Under the pieces are notes generated by a model. That model did not search any database. It was not told the origin of the DNA and worked only from the letters and a program-made list of their open reading frames with translations. Below are positions 1 to 11,177 of a stretch of DNA of 64,000 nt, piece after piece. The stretch lies in assembly GCA_948146395.1 (NCBI GenBank), contig OX411544.1:34492457-34556456 (forward strand), in the 5' to 3' direction. The position numbers were made by a program, and so were the translations under genes. How positions within the stretch are numbered: position 1 is the stretch's first letter; every line of letters starts with the position of its first letter. This stretch comes from Fragum whitleyi. Its lineage: Eukaryota > Mollusca > Bivalvia > Cardiida > Cardiidae.

Positions 1-93
1 GTAACTGACAATGATATTGACACTGTAATAGATCAATATTCAACCTCAACCACAATCTATCTGTTATATTGTCAACCCTGTAGATTGGCAATA
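1..93. other. No feature seen
   Basis: AT-rich unique-looking sequence. I see no coding, RNA or repeat signal in it. The minus-strand nuclear receptor gene must run through it as intron, since its next exon is not visible here. Confidence 0.5.
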
Positions 94-322
94 TTAACAC
101 TTCCCGTTTTACAAAATTTTGGACCTGTCCAAATTCAAAGGTTTTGCAGACGGAAATTTATAGTGGATTTAATTTAGAAAATAACCATTCAGTAGGGTAG
201 AAAATAGTGTGGAAAAAGAAGAAATTGCTTGTCAGAAGCAATTTCTTCTTTTTTTCACAATCTTTTCTCAACCATAAAATCACAGGCACGTAAAAAGCAG
301 GGATTAAACAGCAAAGGGTTAA
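94..322 (-). mobile_element. 229-bp TTAA-flanked MITE, copy 1 (piggyBac-like ends)
   Basis: The element is bounded by TTAA at 94-97 and at 319-322. The right end reads as the reverse complement of TTAACCCTTTGCTG. A central palindrome at about 209-258 has gaagaaattgctt and its complement as arms. Two other copies in the window, at 56487-56714 and 61227-61455, have almost the same length. A TTAA target with CCCTTT ends is typical of piggyBac-type elements. That class assignment is inference, and no transposase is present. Confidence 0.75.
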
Positions 323-2600
323 GAGGATTATTGTTTGTTTCAACGTAAGATCATTTTATAATTCATCGAGTAAACAAAAAAAACTATATTCTTATGCCTC
401 GCAGAGCCTTGAGTGAAAATATAGCTTTTGTTGTTCATGAAAAACAAATTTTCTTTAAGCATGTCATTTTGCACATGATTGCTATGCAACATTCATTGTG
501 ACATCAATATTTTTGCTCTGCTTAGATACAAGAGGGCCATAGTGGCCCTAAAGCGCTCACCTGAATGAACTGTCAAAAATAGTTTAAAGTAGATTTAGAA
601 AGGATGAAGAATTCTTACCAAATTTCAGGTCGATTGGGCAAAAAAAATGCCTCTACACTGCTTACAAGGTTTTTCTAAGATTTGACCCTGTGACCTCATT
701 TTTTACCCCACTTGACCCAATTTCAAAATTGACCTAGATTTTATCAAGATGATCATTCTGACCAATTTTCAGGTTGATCAGGCAAAAAATATGGCTTCTA
801 GAGTGTCTACAAGGTTTTTCCAATATTTGACCCTGTGACCTCTTTTTTGACCCCACTTGACCCAATTTCGAACTTATCCGAGATTTCATCAAGACAATCA
901 TTCTGGCCAAATTTCAGGTTGATTGGGTCAAAAATATGGCTTCTAGAGTGTCTACAAGGTTTTTCTAAGAATTGACCCAGTGACCCCATTTTTGACCCCA
1001 CTTGACCCAATTTCAAACTTGTGTGAGATTTCATCAAAACAATAATTCTGACTAAATTTCAGGTTGATTGGGCAAAAAATATGGCTTCTAGAGTGTCTAC
1101 AAGGTTTTTCTAAAATTTGACCCTGTGACCTCATTTTTGACCCCACTTGACCCAATTTCGAACTTGTCCGAGATTTCATCAAGATGATCATACTGACCAA
1201 ATTTCAGGTTGATTGGTCAAAAAATGTGGCCTCTAGAGTGTCTACAAGGTTTTTCTAAGAATTGACCCTGTGACCTCATTTTTGACCCCACTTGACCCAA
1301 TTTCGAACTTGTCTGAGATTTCATCAAGACAATCATTCTGGCCAAATTTCAGGTTGATTTGGTCAAAAATATGGCTTCTAGAGTGTCCACAAGATTTTCT
1401 AAGAATTGACCCCTTGACCTCATTTTTGACCCCACTTGACCAAATTTCAAACTTGTGCGAGATTTCATCAAAACAATAATTCTGACCAAATTTCAGGTTG
1501 ATTGGGCACAAAATATAGCTTCTAGAGTGTCTACAAGGTTTTTCTAAGATTTGACCCCGTGACCTCATTTTTGACCCCACTTGACCCAATTTGGAACTTG
1601 TCCGAGATTTCATCAAGATGATCATACTGACCAAACTTCAGGTTGATTGGGCAAAAAATGTGGCCTCTAGAGTGTCTACAAGGTTTTTCTAAGAATTGAC
1701 CCTGTGACCTCATTTTTGACCCCATCTGACCCAATTTCAAACTTGTCCGAGATTTCATCAAGATGATCATACTGACCAAATTTCAGGTTGATTGGGCAAA
1801 AAATGTGGCCTCTAGAGTGTCTACAAGGTATTTCTAAGATTTGACCCCTTGACCTCATTTTTGACCCCACTTGACCCAATTTCGAACTTGTCCGAGATTT
1901 CATCAAGACAATCATTCTGGCCAAATTTCAGGTCGATTGGGCAAAAAATATGGCTTCTAGAGTGTCTACAAGGTTTTTCTAATATCTGACCCCGTGACCT
2001 CATTTTTGACCCTACTTGACCCAATTTCAGACCTGTCCGAGATTTCATCAAGACAATCATTCTGACCAAATTTCAGGCTGTTTGGGCAAAAAATGTGGCC
2101 TCTAGAGTGTCTACAAGGTTTTTCTAAGATTTGACCCTGTGACCTCATTTTTGACCCCATTTGACCCAATTTCGAACTTGTCCGAGATTTCATCAAGACA
2201 ATCATTCTGACCAATTTTCAGGTTGATCAGGCAAAAAATATGGCTTCTAGAGTGTCTACAAGGTTTTTCTAAGATTTGACCCCGTGACCTCATTTTTGAC
2301 CCCACTTGACCCAATTTCGAACTTGTCCGAGATTTCATCAAGACAATCATTCTGACCAAATTTCAGGTTGATTGGGCAAAAAATGTGGCCTCTTCAGTGT
2401 CTACAAGGTAAATGTTGACGACACACGACGGACGACGGACATCACGCGACCACAAAAGCTCACCTTGAGCACTTCGTGCTCAGGTGAGCTAAAAAGCAGG
2501 TTATAAGATTTTGATGATTTCACTGGTAGGGCAGTGAGTTTCTAGAGATAATCTTCCATCATTTCTCGATAAACCACTGGAAAGCATTAAAAAGTATTGA
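323..2600 (+). mobile_element. Hairpin MITE, copy 1, split by a minisatellite element
   Basis: The left part (323-527) and right part (about 2494-2600) align in order with the uninterrupted copies at 22188-22608 and 63486-63905. Shared landmarks are the hairpin arms around aaaatatagcttttgttgtt, gattgctatgcaac and ttctcgataaaccac. The intervening 2 kb (528-2493) is an unrelated minisatellite element. This older, diverged copy was therefore the target of a later insertion. About 25 bp of host sequence next to the insertion appears lost. Confidence 0.75.
528..2493 (-). repeat. Minisatellite element family A: about 12 tandem 145-bp units
   Basis: The phrase acaaggtttttc recurs at about 664, 809, 953, 1098, 1243, 1533, 1678, 1823, 1968, 2113, 2258 and 2403, a steady 145-bp period. 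On the minus strand each unit contains tgaaatttggtcagaatga. The plus-strand left end reverse-complements to a hairpin (ggccac/tggcc) followed by TCTTGT. The right end carries the self-complementary ttgagcacttcgtgctca followed by ggtgagct. Repeated 82-residue minus-strand frames appear only because the unit lacks stops; they are not genes. Confidence 0.9.
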
Positions 2601-2646
2601 TTCTTTGTGAAAAATCAATGAAAAATCACTGTCATTTTTCAGATGA

Positions 2647-3293
2647 ACAAGAGCCATGTCGGACATGGCCATCCCCTGCCGAGAAAGCTTGATAGTAAAC
2701 TGAAGCCTAATACATTATGGGTTCTACTTTAAGAAATTAAGCCCCTACAAAATCTAAGTCTTTAAAATAACAAAGGGCAATAACTCCAAAATTATGCAAG
2801 CCAGAGTTATAGTTCTTGTGCACTGCACTCCTCTTCCATGAGATCTATCCACCCATAAAGTTTCAAGTTGATAGCTAAATTACTTTAGGAGATATGCTTC
2901 AGACAAAATCTAAGTCTTTAAAATAACAAAGGGCAATAACTCCAAAATTATGCAAGCCAGAGTTGTAGTTCTTGTGCACTGCACTTCTCTTCCATGAGAT
3001 CTATCCTCCCATAAAGTTTCAAGTTGATAGCTTTAATACTTTAGGAGATATGCTCCGGACAAAATGTAAGTCTTAAAAATAACAAAGGGCAATAACTCCA
3101 AAATTATGCAAGCAAGAGTTGTAGTTTTCATGCACTGCACTTCTCCTCCATGAGATCTATCCACCCATATAGTTTCAAGTTGATAGCTATTATACTTTAG
3201 GAGATATGCTCCGGACAAGTTTAGTGACGGAAGGACGGAATGACGGACGGAGAGCATTACTATATCCCTTTGCCGAAAATGACGGGGGATAAT
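2647..3293 (-). repeat. Minisatellite element family B: three 156-bp units
   Basis: The phrase caaagggcaataactcc recurs at about 2771, 2927 and 3083. On the minus strand the element begins in a tract with gctctccgtccgtc. It ends in the hairpin gccatgt/acatggc followed by TCTTGT. Each unit contains the minus-strand block atcaacttgaaactttatgg, which resembles the core of the other minisatellite elements. It lies downstream of nuclear receptor exon 2, so it is intronic. Confidence 0.85.
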
Positions 3294-3362
3294 AATATAG
3301 ACAATGTAGGGACCACTTTGGAAAACAGAAACCAAAAACTAGATATAGAAATATAGACCCAC

Positions 3363-3550
3363 CTTGCAGGGGAGGCAGACAAGGGCTCCAAAGTAAAACC
3401 CGCTTGCCCTTTCTCCACAGACTACACACATCTTTATTTCTCCATTTTCGTCAGCCATACACAGGTACGGCATCGTTGTTGGGTTGATTTCTCCTTTGAT
3501 ATCTGTGGGATAATCCACATCGTCATCGTGGGGGAAAAATAAACCATGTC
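3363..3550 (-). CDS. Nuclear receptor, exon 2: first zinc finger of the DNA-binding domain
   Basis: This 188-bp minus-strand exon is bounded by a 3' acceptor (tttcag before 3550) and a donor (gtgggt starting at 3362). Two leading bases complete the codon split from exon 1, then 62 codons follow without a stop. Near its end the reading contains CVVCGERASGFYFGALVC and then LPCK. This is a Cys-x2-Cys-x13-Cys-x2-Cys module, the hallmark of the first zinc finger of nuclear receptors (residues 87, 90, 104 and 107 of the joined protein). The finger binds Zn and its C-terminal helix reads DNA half-sites. Ending right after CK matches a common intron position in this family. The P-box start reads C-L-P-C-K instead of the usual C-E-G-C-K. 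The remaining exons must be left of the window. The F-x-F-G pattern resembles NR1/knirps-like receptors, but I cannot name the subfamily. Confidence 0.93.
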
Positions 3551-3642
3551 CTGAAATTAGAGAAATAAAAACATTTACAAAAATGGAAAGTAAGTGCTTT
3601 CAAAAATATCTCATTTTAGCCCAAAATGTTTTCTGAGAAAAC

Positions 3643-3936
3643 CAAAGGTTACAGGGTCATCACTTGGGTGTCGTTTGTGTCTGTGTTGGCATTGGAGTTG
3701 TTGTTGGTGTAGGGGTGACAGACTTTTAACCGTGGTCTTATCTCTGTTGATATTGAAGATATCTTCATGAAACTTAGCAAGTGTGTTCACCATCACAAGA
3801 GATATCCAGGCTATCACATGGGATTACTCTCAAAACATTTTTTGTGTTAGATATGCCATTTTTTTTAAATTTGATTTTTGCATCGTTGGCTGCAGCACAA
3901 TCAGTCAAGTTTGCATCCCAAGGTGGTACTCTTGTT
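3643..3936 (+). repeat. Minisatellite-type element family C, single-unit copy
   Basis: It contains tgttggcattggagttg near the 5' end, gatatcttcatgaaacttag mid-element, and ends in ggtggtactcttgttt. The same ordered landmarks occur at 21470-21776, and the 3' part recurs at 4075-4236. The tgaaactt block and the CTCTTGTTT end match the other minisatellite-element families. Confidence 0.7.
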
Positions 3937-4074
3937 TATAGATGTAACCTAATCCATTAAAAGGGAAGTAATTTGTAACTCCAATGTCTTTTCTACATTT
4001 TTGCAAATGTGAAATGAGTTATCAGACAAAAAAAAACTGAGTTACGCCTACACAATCTTTATTCCTACAGTGAA

Positions 4075-4236
4075 TCCTCTTTCAATGCATCACATGAGCT
4101 ATCCAGACTGCCATGGGGATAACTCTCAAAACATTTTTTGTAAGAGTCATGCCCCTTTTTCAAATTAGATTTTATGCATTATCCAGCATCTGCAGTCAAG
4201 TATTGACACCCCTAAGGCCTAGGTGGAACTCTTGTG
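4075..4236 (+). repeat. Family C element, 3' fragment
   Basis: Matches the 3' half of the neighbouring copy: gagctatccagactgccat, ggataactctcaaaacattt, then ggtggaactcttgtgt at the end. The 5' portion is absent or too diverged to recognise. Confidence 0.6.
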
Positions 4237-4250
4237 TATAGAAGTGATGT

Positions 4251-4501
4251 GGGGCTTGTCTTACTAAACAGCTTACAATCAATTTTTGCAAAATTCAGAT
4301 TAAGATTAAATTTGCTTCTACAGTAGTTACTTTTATTTGGAATTCTGCCTCGCAATATCTCATTGGAATTGTCTTCTACAGACAATTCCAATGAGATATT
4401 GCAAGGCAGAATCTAACAATGAATGAAAACACCAGAATACGATTTGTGATTTTGACTTTCGATTAATCTATTTGTCAAAGACATTTAGTAAAACAAGCCC
4501 C
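4251..4501 (+). mobile_element. 251-bp MITE with 18-bp terminal inverted repeats and central hairpin
   Basis: The ends are ggggcttgtcttactaaa (left) and its near-complement tttagtaaaacaagcccc (right). A central palindrome at 4341-4412 has arms of about 33 bp around tctac, containing gcaatatctcattggaattg. Partial copies lie at about 20196-20293 and 23055-23195. No coding capacity is seen. Confidence 0.8.
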
Positions 4502-4982
4502 TTTTCTATCAAAAAAAAAAAGATCGGGAACTGCATGTAATATCTTTTCTACATTTTTGCAAATGTGAACATGTCAAGTGAGTTACGCCTACACAAACTA
4601 TGTTCCCACCGTGAATCCCCTTTTAATGCACTGACTTGGTATCAATTTACCAACTCATAAAAACAAATTAGAAGTCTCAAGGTTGCAGCCATTCTTTAAG
4701 TTTCCACCAATTTTAAATCAAAAAGGGATAAAAAGCAAACAGACTTGTAATCAATCTTGCAGGTTAAGTCATAAAGAAACTTAATGTTTGAATCAAAATT
4801 ATAAAACGTGACAACAATTTTGTGTATTAATTTTCTATAGCTTGTAAGTTTTAAGAATACTAGAACTACTGTATTTCTCCTAGGAGCTATATATTACAAG
4901 GTCAGGGAGTTTTTATTTAGTATGCATTTTCTGATTTAAAAAATCTTATGTCTTTTAGGTCCTTTTCTCTTTAATTAGAGGT

Positions 4983-5027
4983 AAATTTCCTCTAAACAAT
5001 CATATAAATGATTGTTTAGAGGAAATT
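4983..5027. repeat. Perfect 19-bp-arm hairpin
   Basis: The left arm aatttcctctaaacaatca is followed by a short loop and its exact complement. No second copy was noticed, so it may be a lone palindrome or a MITE remnant. Confidence 0.7.
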
Positions 5028-5357
5028 CACATCAAATTCGAGAAGAAGTCTCAACAAGTTCTTAAAATTTAGGCATTTAATAAAACTGGGTTTTCTTAGT
5101 AAAAAAAAAGTAGGGGTACTACTCATTGGGAGAGAGCTATCATTAGGGGAAATACGGTACATTACAAAGTTTGTTTTAAATCATGGTTATAACCTTGTCA
5201 TGTTGAGTACGGCCCTGAGGTCTTGCTGAAAACATTTGCAAAAGGTTTAAGAAATGGTTACCATCTTAGCATTTGCACTACCATGCATAAGTGGGCAATA
5301 ATATTAAATGCTTGCAAAGCTTAATTTTCCTGTTTTGATCTCTAGGAATCATACCAA

Positions 5358-5410
5358 GGGGTCAGCGCAACACTATTGTAAGTGCCTTACAATAGTGTTG
5401 CCCTGACCAC
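5358..5410. mobile_element. Short hairpin element, ggtcagcgcaac family, copy 1
   Basis: Palindrome with arms gtcagcgcaacactattgta and its near-complement, meeting at agtgcc. Related copies lie at 5810-5869, 9702-9773, 14430-14482 and 54780-55140 (split), with a more distant one at 58015-58089. Confidence 0.75.
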
Positions 5411-5529
5411 TCCATACATAAATCAACCTATTAATACAATACAGTATCATGATGGACTGGCCCCTGCAAATCTATGCAAGAATTGGTTCTTGAACATTGT
5501 AGAATATCAAATTACAGATAAAAAGTTCT

Positions 5530-5672
5530 GGAACTTATATTATATAGTTCTTGAACTTCTAAAACTAGTTCTTGAACCAGTTCAAGAACTAGTTTCAGAA
5601 GTAACTCAAGCAAGAACAAGTTCTAAAAAATCTTGAACTGTATCTTTAAGTTCAAGAACTAGTTCGAGGAAT
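5530..5672. repeat. Local cluster of agttcaagaactagttc palindromes
   Basis: The words agttcttgaac, agttcaagaactagtt and their complements occur repeatedly over about 140 bp. They form several overlapping inverted repeats. No element boundaries are seen, and a short accidental reading frame crosses it. Confidence 0.6.
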
Positions 5673-5809
5673 TATTAAACTGCTAATTAACTTTATAGAA
5701 TGTTCATTAGTACCTATTTTTTCATGATCTAGAAAAGCCAGTTCTGGAACTTTTTTGGCAGGAATGATACCTGTGTATATCAGGCTGTTAAGATTTCAAG
5801 GGTTCAGTG

Positions 5810-5869
5810 CAACGCTATTGTAAGTGCCTATAGATATATAGGCACTCAAGATAGTGTTGCACTGACCTC
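5810..5869. mobile_element. Short hairpin element, ggtcagcgcaac family, copy 2
   Basis: Arms gttcagtgcaacgctattgt / gatagtgttgcactgacc around a tatagatatata loop region. Same family as 5358-5410. Confidence 0.75.
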
Positions 5870-6077
5870 TCGGTTTTTCCCATTTAATTATGCATTATAC
5901 ATGTAAGTGTCTATGAAATAGATTTTCAGACGAGGCTTCTGATAAAATTTAGTTTCAAAAGAATTATATACTGACAATTTCATGTTTTTTCAGTGATTAT
6001 AGTCCCTGACTAATAAGATTCTGAAAAATGAATATAAATCATTGGTCATAGCATTCAGAGAGTTCTTATTACAACAC

Positions 6078-6141
6078 CTCAGCTATATGACTGAAATAAT
6101 GTTAAAAGCGGCGTAAAACCCCTGGATTCAATCAATCAATC
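6078..6141 (+). mobile_element. SINE 3' tail fragment (V-SINE-like)
   Basis: Reads ctatatgactgaaataatg, then aaaagcggcgtaaaaccc and an (AATC)n tail. This matches the 3' domain of the longer SINE copies at 40177-40344 and 54817-55100. Confidence 0.7.
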
Positions 6142-7291
6142 TTTTTACAACACAAGACAAAATGTTGATCTTAGGGCCATAACATTTCATTGATTTGCTT
6201 TATGATATCTCTATTGGTCTCAGAGTTTTGATCTTAGACATAGCTTTTCATTTTTGTTTTTCATAAAAAACTTTTATCTTATTTAATTTTATACCATTAA
6301 GATTATCTTTACAGGCTTCTCCGCATCTTTAATTTTGATCAGAAAGGATAAATTGTGTTCCAATTAATAATTCACAAAAATATTGCTAAAGTACATTTGC
6401 AATATGACAGAGACAATCTAATGTATTGATATTCTATTATAGGAATATTTAATACATATATCAGTACTTTTTTTTACAGCCCAATAAAAGTAGATCAATT
6501 TTTTTATTAAACACTCATGTATGTATCATGTACCACTAATTGCGTAATTATTTGTTGAAAACTTAAATTAAAAGCTTTTTCTTACATGCCAAACAACTAA
6601 AAAAGTTTGACCCTACACGGAAAATTTAAAACTTTCAAAATCAAAAGATGATAGACAATATAATATTATGCTGCAGGTTAACTTAACAGAAATCGGGTTT
6701 AGTGTAAATATTTAGTGAGTGAAAATTTCTTTTTTAACAGGTTAAAGCCAGCATTAAATTCTTTGAACATATAAATCATCAATGGAAAACCCAAACCTTG
6801 TAACTTCAGCTTAATTCAAGTAGATGCTACAAGGTTTTGGTTGCTCAAAGATGATCATAATGCAAATTATTTATATCAATGGCTCAGCAAGAAAAAGATA
6901 TAAAGTCTGTCTATAAACATTAAGGCTGTTACAAATATTTTGTGCTGAGCCATCGATAAAGAAATCCAGGCTATGCACAGATGAATTTTTAGTTATCTTT
7001 GGCAAAAATGGGGGATTTTTCAAAGGAAGTTGTTATCAGCAAGTCAGATAATAGACAGTATCAAACCTTCCAAATATGTGATGTTTTACCATAACACAAT
7101 TCATTTGAATGTTTCACCCCTCAATTACTTAAGTGTTGACCAAAAATATATGCTGCAAGAGGTACTTTTAATGAGAAAATCTGTTGATAATGCAGCTTAA
7201 AATGAAACAATAATGATTTTATGCATAAGAATATTTGATGAGTTTTTAGTGAAACTTTCACTCAAAACCATGCATAAGACCTGTCCCTTTT

Positions 7292-8348
7292 TATACGCCG
7301 CCGGAGGCGGATGTATATTGGCGTCATCTTCTCCGTCTGTCCATCCGTCCGTCCGTCCGTCCACTTTTCTTGTCAACGCAACTCCTCCTACGTTTCTGGC
7401 TAGATCTTCTTGAAACTTGGTCAATGTTATCACCTCAATTGGTAGATGTGCATGAAGGAAGGATTTTACGGTTCGTTGATTTTTGCCTGAGTTATGCCCC
7501 TTAATAACTTAGTCTCTGGGTCCACTTTTCATGTCAGCGCAACTCCTCCTAAGTTTCTGGCTGGATCTTCTTCAAAACTTAGTCAATGTTATCACCTCAA
7601 TTGGAAGATGTGCATGAAGGAAGGATTTTATGGTTCGTTGATTTTTGCCTGAGTTATGCCCCTTAAAAACTTAGTCTCGGGGTCCACTTTTCTTGTCAAC
7701 GCAACTCCTCCTAAGTTTCTGGCTGGATCTTCTTGAAACTTGGCCAATGTTATCACCTCAATTGGTAGATGTGCATGAAGGAAGGATTTTATGGTTCGTT
7801 GATTTTTGCCTGAGTTATGCCCCTTAAAAACTTAGTATCTGGGGCTTATTGCCTCAGTTATGCCCCCTTAAAATTTAGTCTCTGGGGCTTATTGAAATTG
7901 CAGCCTTGTGAATGCAACCAACCGAAATTGGTAGATGAGCATGAAGTAAGGATTTTATGGTTCATTAATTTTACCCTAAATTATGCCCCCTTAAAACTTA
8001 GTATCTTAGTATTATTGAAATTGCAGCCTTTTGAACGCAACTCTTCCTTACTTTTTGTCTTTATCTAAATGAAACTTGGTCAATGGCATCACCATAATTT
8101 GTAGATGTACATGGATCAAGGATTTTATGGCTCATTTATTTCCCTGAATTATGCCCCCTTAAAACTTAGTGTCTGGGGCTTATTGAAATTGCAGCCTTGT
8201 GAAGGCAACTCCTCCTAACTTTTTGTCTTGATTTAAAGAAACTTGGTCATTTTGAATTTGGTTCTGTCAAAATAAGTAGTGTCTACAATTATTTTCGTGA
8301 AACAGCAGCAAAGTGGCGGCGTATTTTGTGACGATGGCACTCTTGTTC
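7292..8348 (+). repeat. Minisatellite element family D: about 155-160-bp tandem units
   Basis: The 5' end holds cgccgccggaggcgg and then a (GTCC)n tract. Repeated units then carry gcaactcctcctaagtttct, cttgaaacttggtcaatg and gtgcatgaaggaaggatttt, at about 7377, 7537 and 7698 and more diverged afterwards. The 3' end reads gtggcggcgtattttgtgac, then gatggcactcttgttc. An accidental frame on each strand crosses the start. Confidence 0.85.
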
Positions 8349-8513
8349 TGATCTATAATCAAGATCAGAAAAGTGACAAAGTTAAACAAGATTTGATTAT
8401 TCAGCATCTTTAGGGATAAGTGCTTAACTATTGTAAGTTTTACACATTTTACTGTTATTATGCACTTAGAACAGTATAACCTTGATACTCTCAATCTGCT
8501 TTTAATATGGATA

Positions 8514-8844
8514 TACAGTAAAACTTGTGTTAAGCGACTACTAAGGGGACCACCAAAAAGCGGTCATTTATGGGAATGGTCACTTAATACAAAATATCAT
8601 GATAAATGTGAGTGCTCATTTTGATAGCATTTATAGATTGTTGGTCAAGTCGTATTGAATCCTATGATGTTCAAACCCATTAGAATCGTCTTATTGAGAC
8701 GATTTTAATGGGCTCCAACATCATAAGATTCAACAATAACAATTTTTTGTTCAGAACATCCTCTTTTTAATCGATTTTGCTAAAAGTGAGGGGATCGCTT
8801 AATAGAATTGGTCGCTAAATAGACGTGGTCCCTCCAGCAATATG
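8514..8844 (+). mobile_element. 331-bp MITE, taagcgacc family, copy 1
   Basis: Starts TACAGTAAAAC and aligns end to end with 55531-55873. Shared words include gggaccaccaaaaagcggtc and aatagacgtggtc. A central hairpin at 8655-8736 has cccattagaatcgtc arms around ttattga. Partial copies with the same hairpin motif lie at 33082-33160 and about 52640-52800. Confidence 0.8.
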
Positions 8845-9569
8845 TGCATGTGCATGCGTACATTCATTAAATCATTTGGAACATGGTTTTAGAATAGTAT
8901 AGCGCAACTGTGTAAAGGTTAATTCTTTTTTAATAATATATTTGTTACAGTTTGTTCACACCTTTATCCAATAACTGCTGATAAGCCAATGTTTACCAAG
9001 GATAAATATATTTACCTGAAAAATTCCCCTGGACTTATTCAAATATGTCAAATATATCATATAGGTAAGCCTGAATTAGCTTTTAATCATTTTAAATTCA
9101 CTTTTAATTGATTTATTAATTTTATGTTTGTGATCAAAGAAAGAAAATTAAGCTTGAAAAAGCCTGGTCACTCGTTACTAAATATAGAAGTCTCTTATAG
9201 AAACTAAGACTAAAAGTTTTATTTGACTATAAGTGGTCAAAGATAATACAGGAATTTGTTATCAGCGAGCCTTTTGTGAACTTCAAAGGCTGGTGGATTG
9301 AAGGATACATAAGTTATAAACACACCCTAAAATGCATGTAAAATATTTGAATATATCATTTAATTGGCATTTAAACATGATATTATAGTGCCTTATTACA
9401 TTATTAGTTTACATAATTAGTCTTTGAAGGAGAAAATTTGGAAATTTGAAGATTTAGACTCTTACACACTTATAATTTATTTGTTTGATTTAATTGGAAA
9501 TTAAGTTCTAACAACTGAAACTAAACCCTCTTGATTCAACTGCTTGGAAATGAACCATCATCAAATGGA

Positions 9570-9690
9570 CTAATGTAATTTGGACCAAGAAAGGAACCGA
9601 GATAGCAACTCGCTCCTGGGAATCGAACTCGGGGCCTCTTGATCAAGAATGTGACGTTGTACCTCTTGACTACAGACACGACATGTTTAC
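9570..9690 (-). mobile_element. tRNA-derived SINE head (diverged)
   Basis: On the minus strand a B-box-like gagttcgattccc (plus 9614-9628 region) lies about 45 bp after an A-box-like tgtagtcaagagg. The spacing fits a degenerate tRNA promoter. The acceptor stem does not pair convincingly, so this is not called a tRNA gene. Confidence 0.5.
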
Positions 9691-9701
9691 AAACAGATTG
9701 A

Positions 9702-9773
9702 TGGGTCAGCGCAAAAACTATCGTAAGTGCCTACTTATAAATAGGCACTTACAATAGTATTGCACTAACCCCT
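9702..9773. mobile_element. Short hairpin element, ggtcagcgcaac family, copy 3
   Basis: Arms gggtcagcgcaa ... gtaagtgcctacttat and ataggcacttac ... ttgcactaaccc. Same family as 5358-5410, with a longer stem through agtgcctayttat. Confidence 0.75.
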
Positions 9774-11177
9774 CCACAGGTATCTTGTCTCTAAACTCAT
9801 TGAAAACAGGTTTTTTTCCCAAGTTCTTTGAGAAAAGGCTCCTGGTGATCATTTGGGAAAAGGCTATGGGAAAAATGATAATATTTGGAATTTTTCAAAT
9901 ATTAATATTTTATTAATTCCTATTAAATGTTGTCTTCAATATCCCTTTCCTTAAGTTATCATTGTGAATTAAGTATCAATTTCTTATGATTGAATAAAAA
10001 AAAAATGAAGTAGAAAATTAAGGAACTCTTTTTATCCTTTCATTCATATTACTGATGATTATTTTCAGTGATGATTTTTCTTTAAAATTGGGGAAAATGG
10101 GATCTTTTTTAAATAGGAATAGGGCATAGTTTAAGGTCCCCTGGGAGATAGCAGAAAAAGCCCTCACAAGCTTTGTATAACATAAAATCTGAGGTACATT
10201 TAAAAGGGAAGGAAGGTATCTCTAAAAATATCAAATATTCTTTTTTGAAGACCAAATACTTTTTCACAGAACTTATGTGAAATACAAGACTTGCCAAACT
10301 GTCATTAAAGTCTCTTAAAGCTCTAGTTGAATCAACAAAAACAATGAAAGCGACATATTTTTCAAAACTTAGTCATTGTCAAAGATAAGGAGTGAATTTA
10401 TGGGGGTGAAATTTGATATGAAGTAGGATATTGTTTGGGCAAAAAGTGCAAGGCTTTCACTTGAAAATCAAACCTGTTCAAGTACTATGAACTCCTATTT
10501 GGAAGAGCTATTCTGACAATTTGATAAAATTGTAACCTGATGTTTACAACAATTTATTAAAGCAAAAAATGATCAGGGAAACAAAGATGTATAAAATACA
10601 CCTTAGTTATTCTCTTTCTTTTTAGTCCAGAGATGACATTTCATAAGATTTTTTTATCAGATCAAAGACTTAAATGATCAGAAATACTTTGCTTTCCTCA
10701 ATGTATTTCTGTTGTGAAGAAAAAGTAGTTGTCAATGAAAATAGATTTAAAAAAGAGGACATATTTTCTACAGAAATAAGATCAGAGTTATTCACCTTGA
10801 TAGAATAATTTGCATCTCTTAGAGGAAACAATTATCATTCCAAGTTTGAACTTCTTTGGAAATACCAAGATATTACAAAATGTCAAAGTTATAAAAGATG
10901 GCAATAACATGAAGGATATAGCCTCAGTCAGCCCAATTAGCCCAGTCGACCAATAGAACACCAGTGCCACCGTCAGGGATCTAACCCAAGACCTCTAGAT
11001 TGAGTCTGAGGCACTACATACTGCAATATGACAGCGGCCCTATTAACTGATGAAGCATATTTGTTTAAATAAAAAGGTCCCAAACTTTGTTTAAACCACA
11101 TTTCACAATCATCTTTTAATATTTTCAGGTTTATCAGTGGCAGATCCAGAGGGGGTTCGGGTTTGGGTTCGATATAA

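Noticed and set aside
952..2359. Series of 82-residue minus-strand frames, each starting M-R/S-M-I
   Set aside because: They recur every 145 bp because they are the same tandem unit read in rotating frames (145 is not a multiple of three). They are products of a minisatellite without stops, not a gene family.
550..8348. CRISPR-like array of regularly spaced repeats
   Set aside because: Repeats are contiguous 145-160-bp units with no short repeat/unique spacer pattern, and the DNA is clearly from an animal genome with introns and SINEs.
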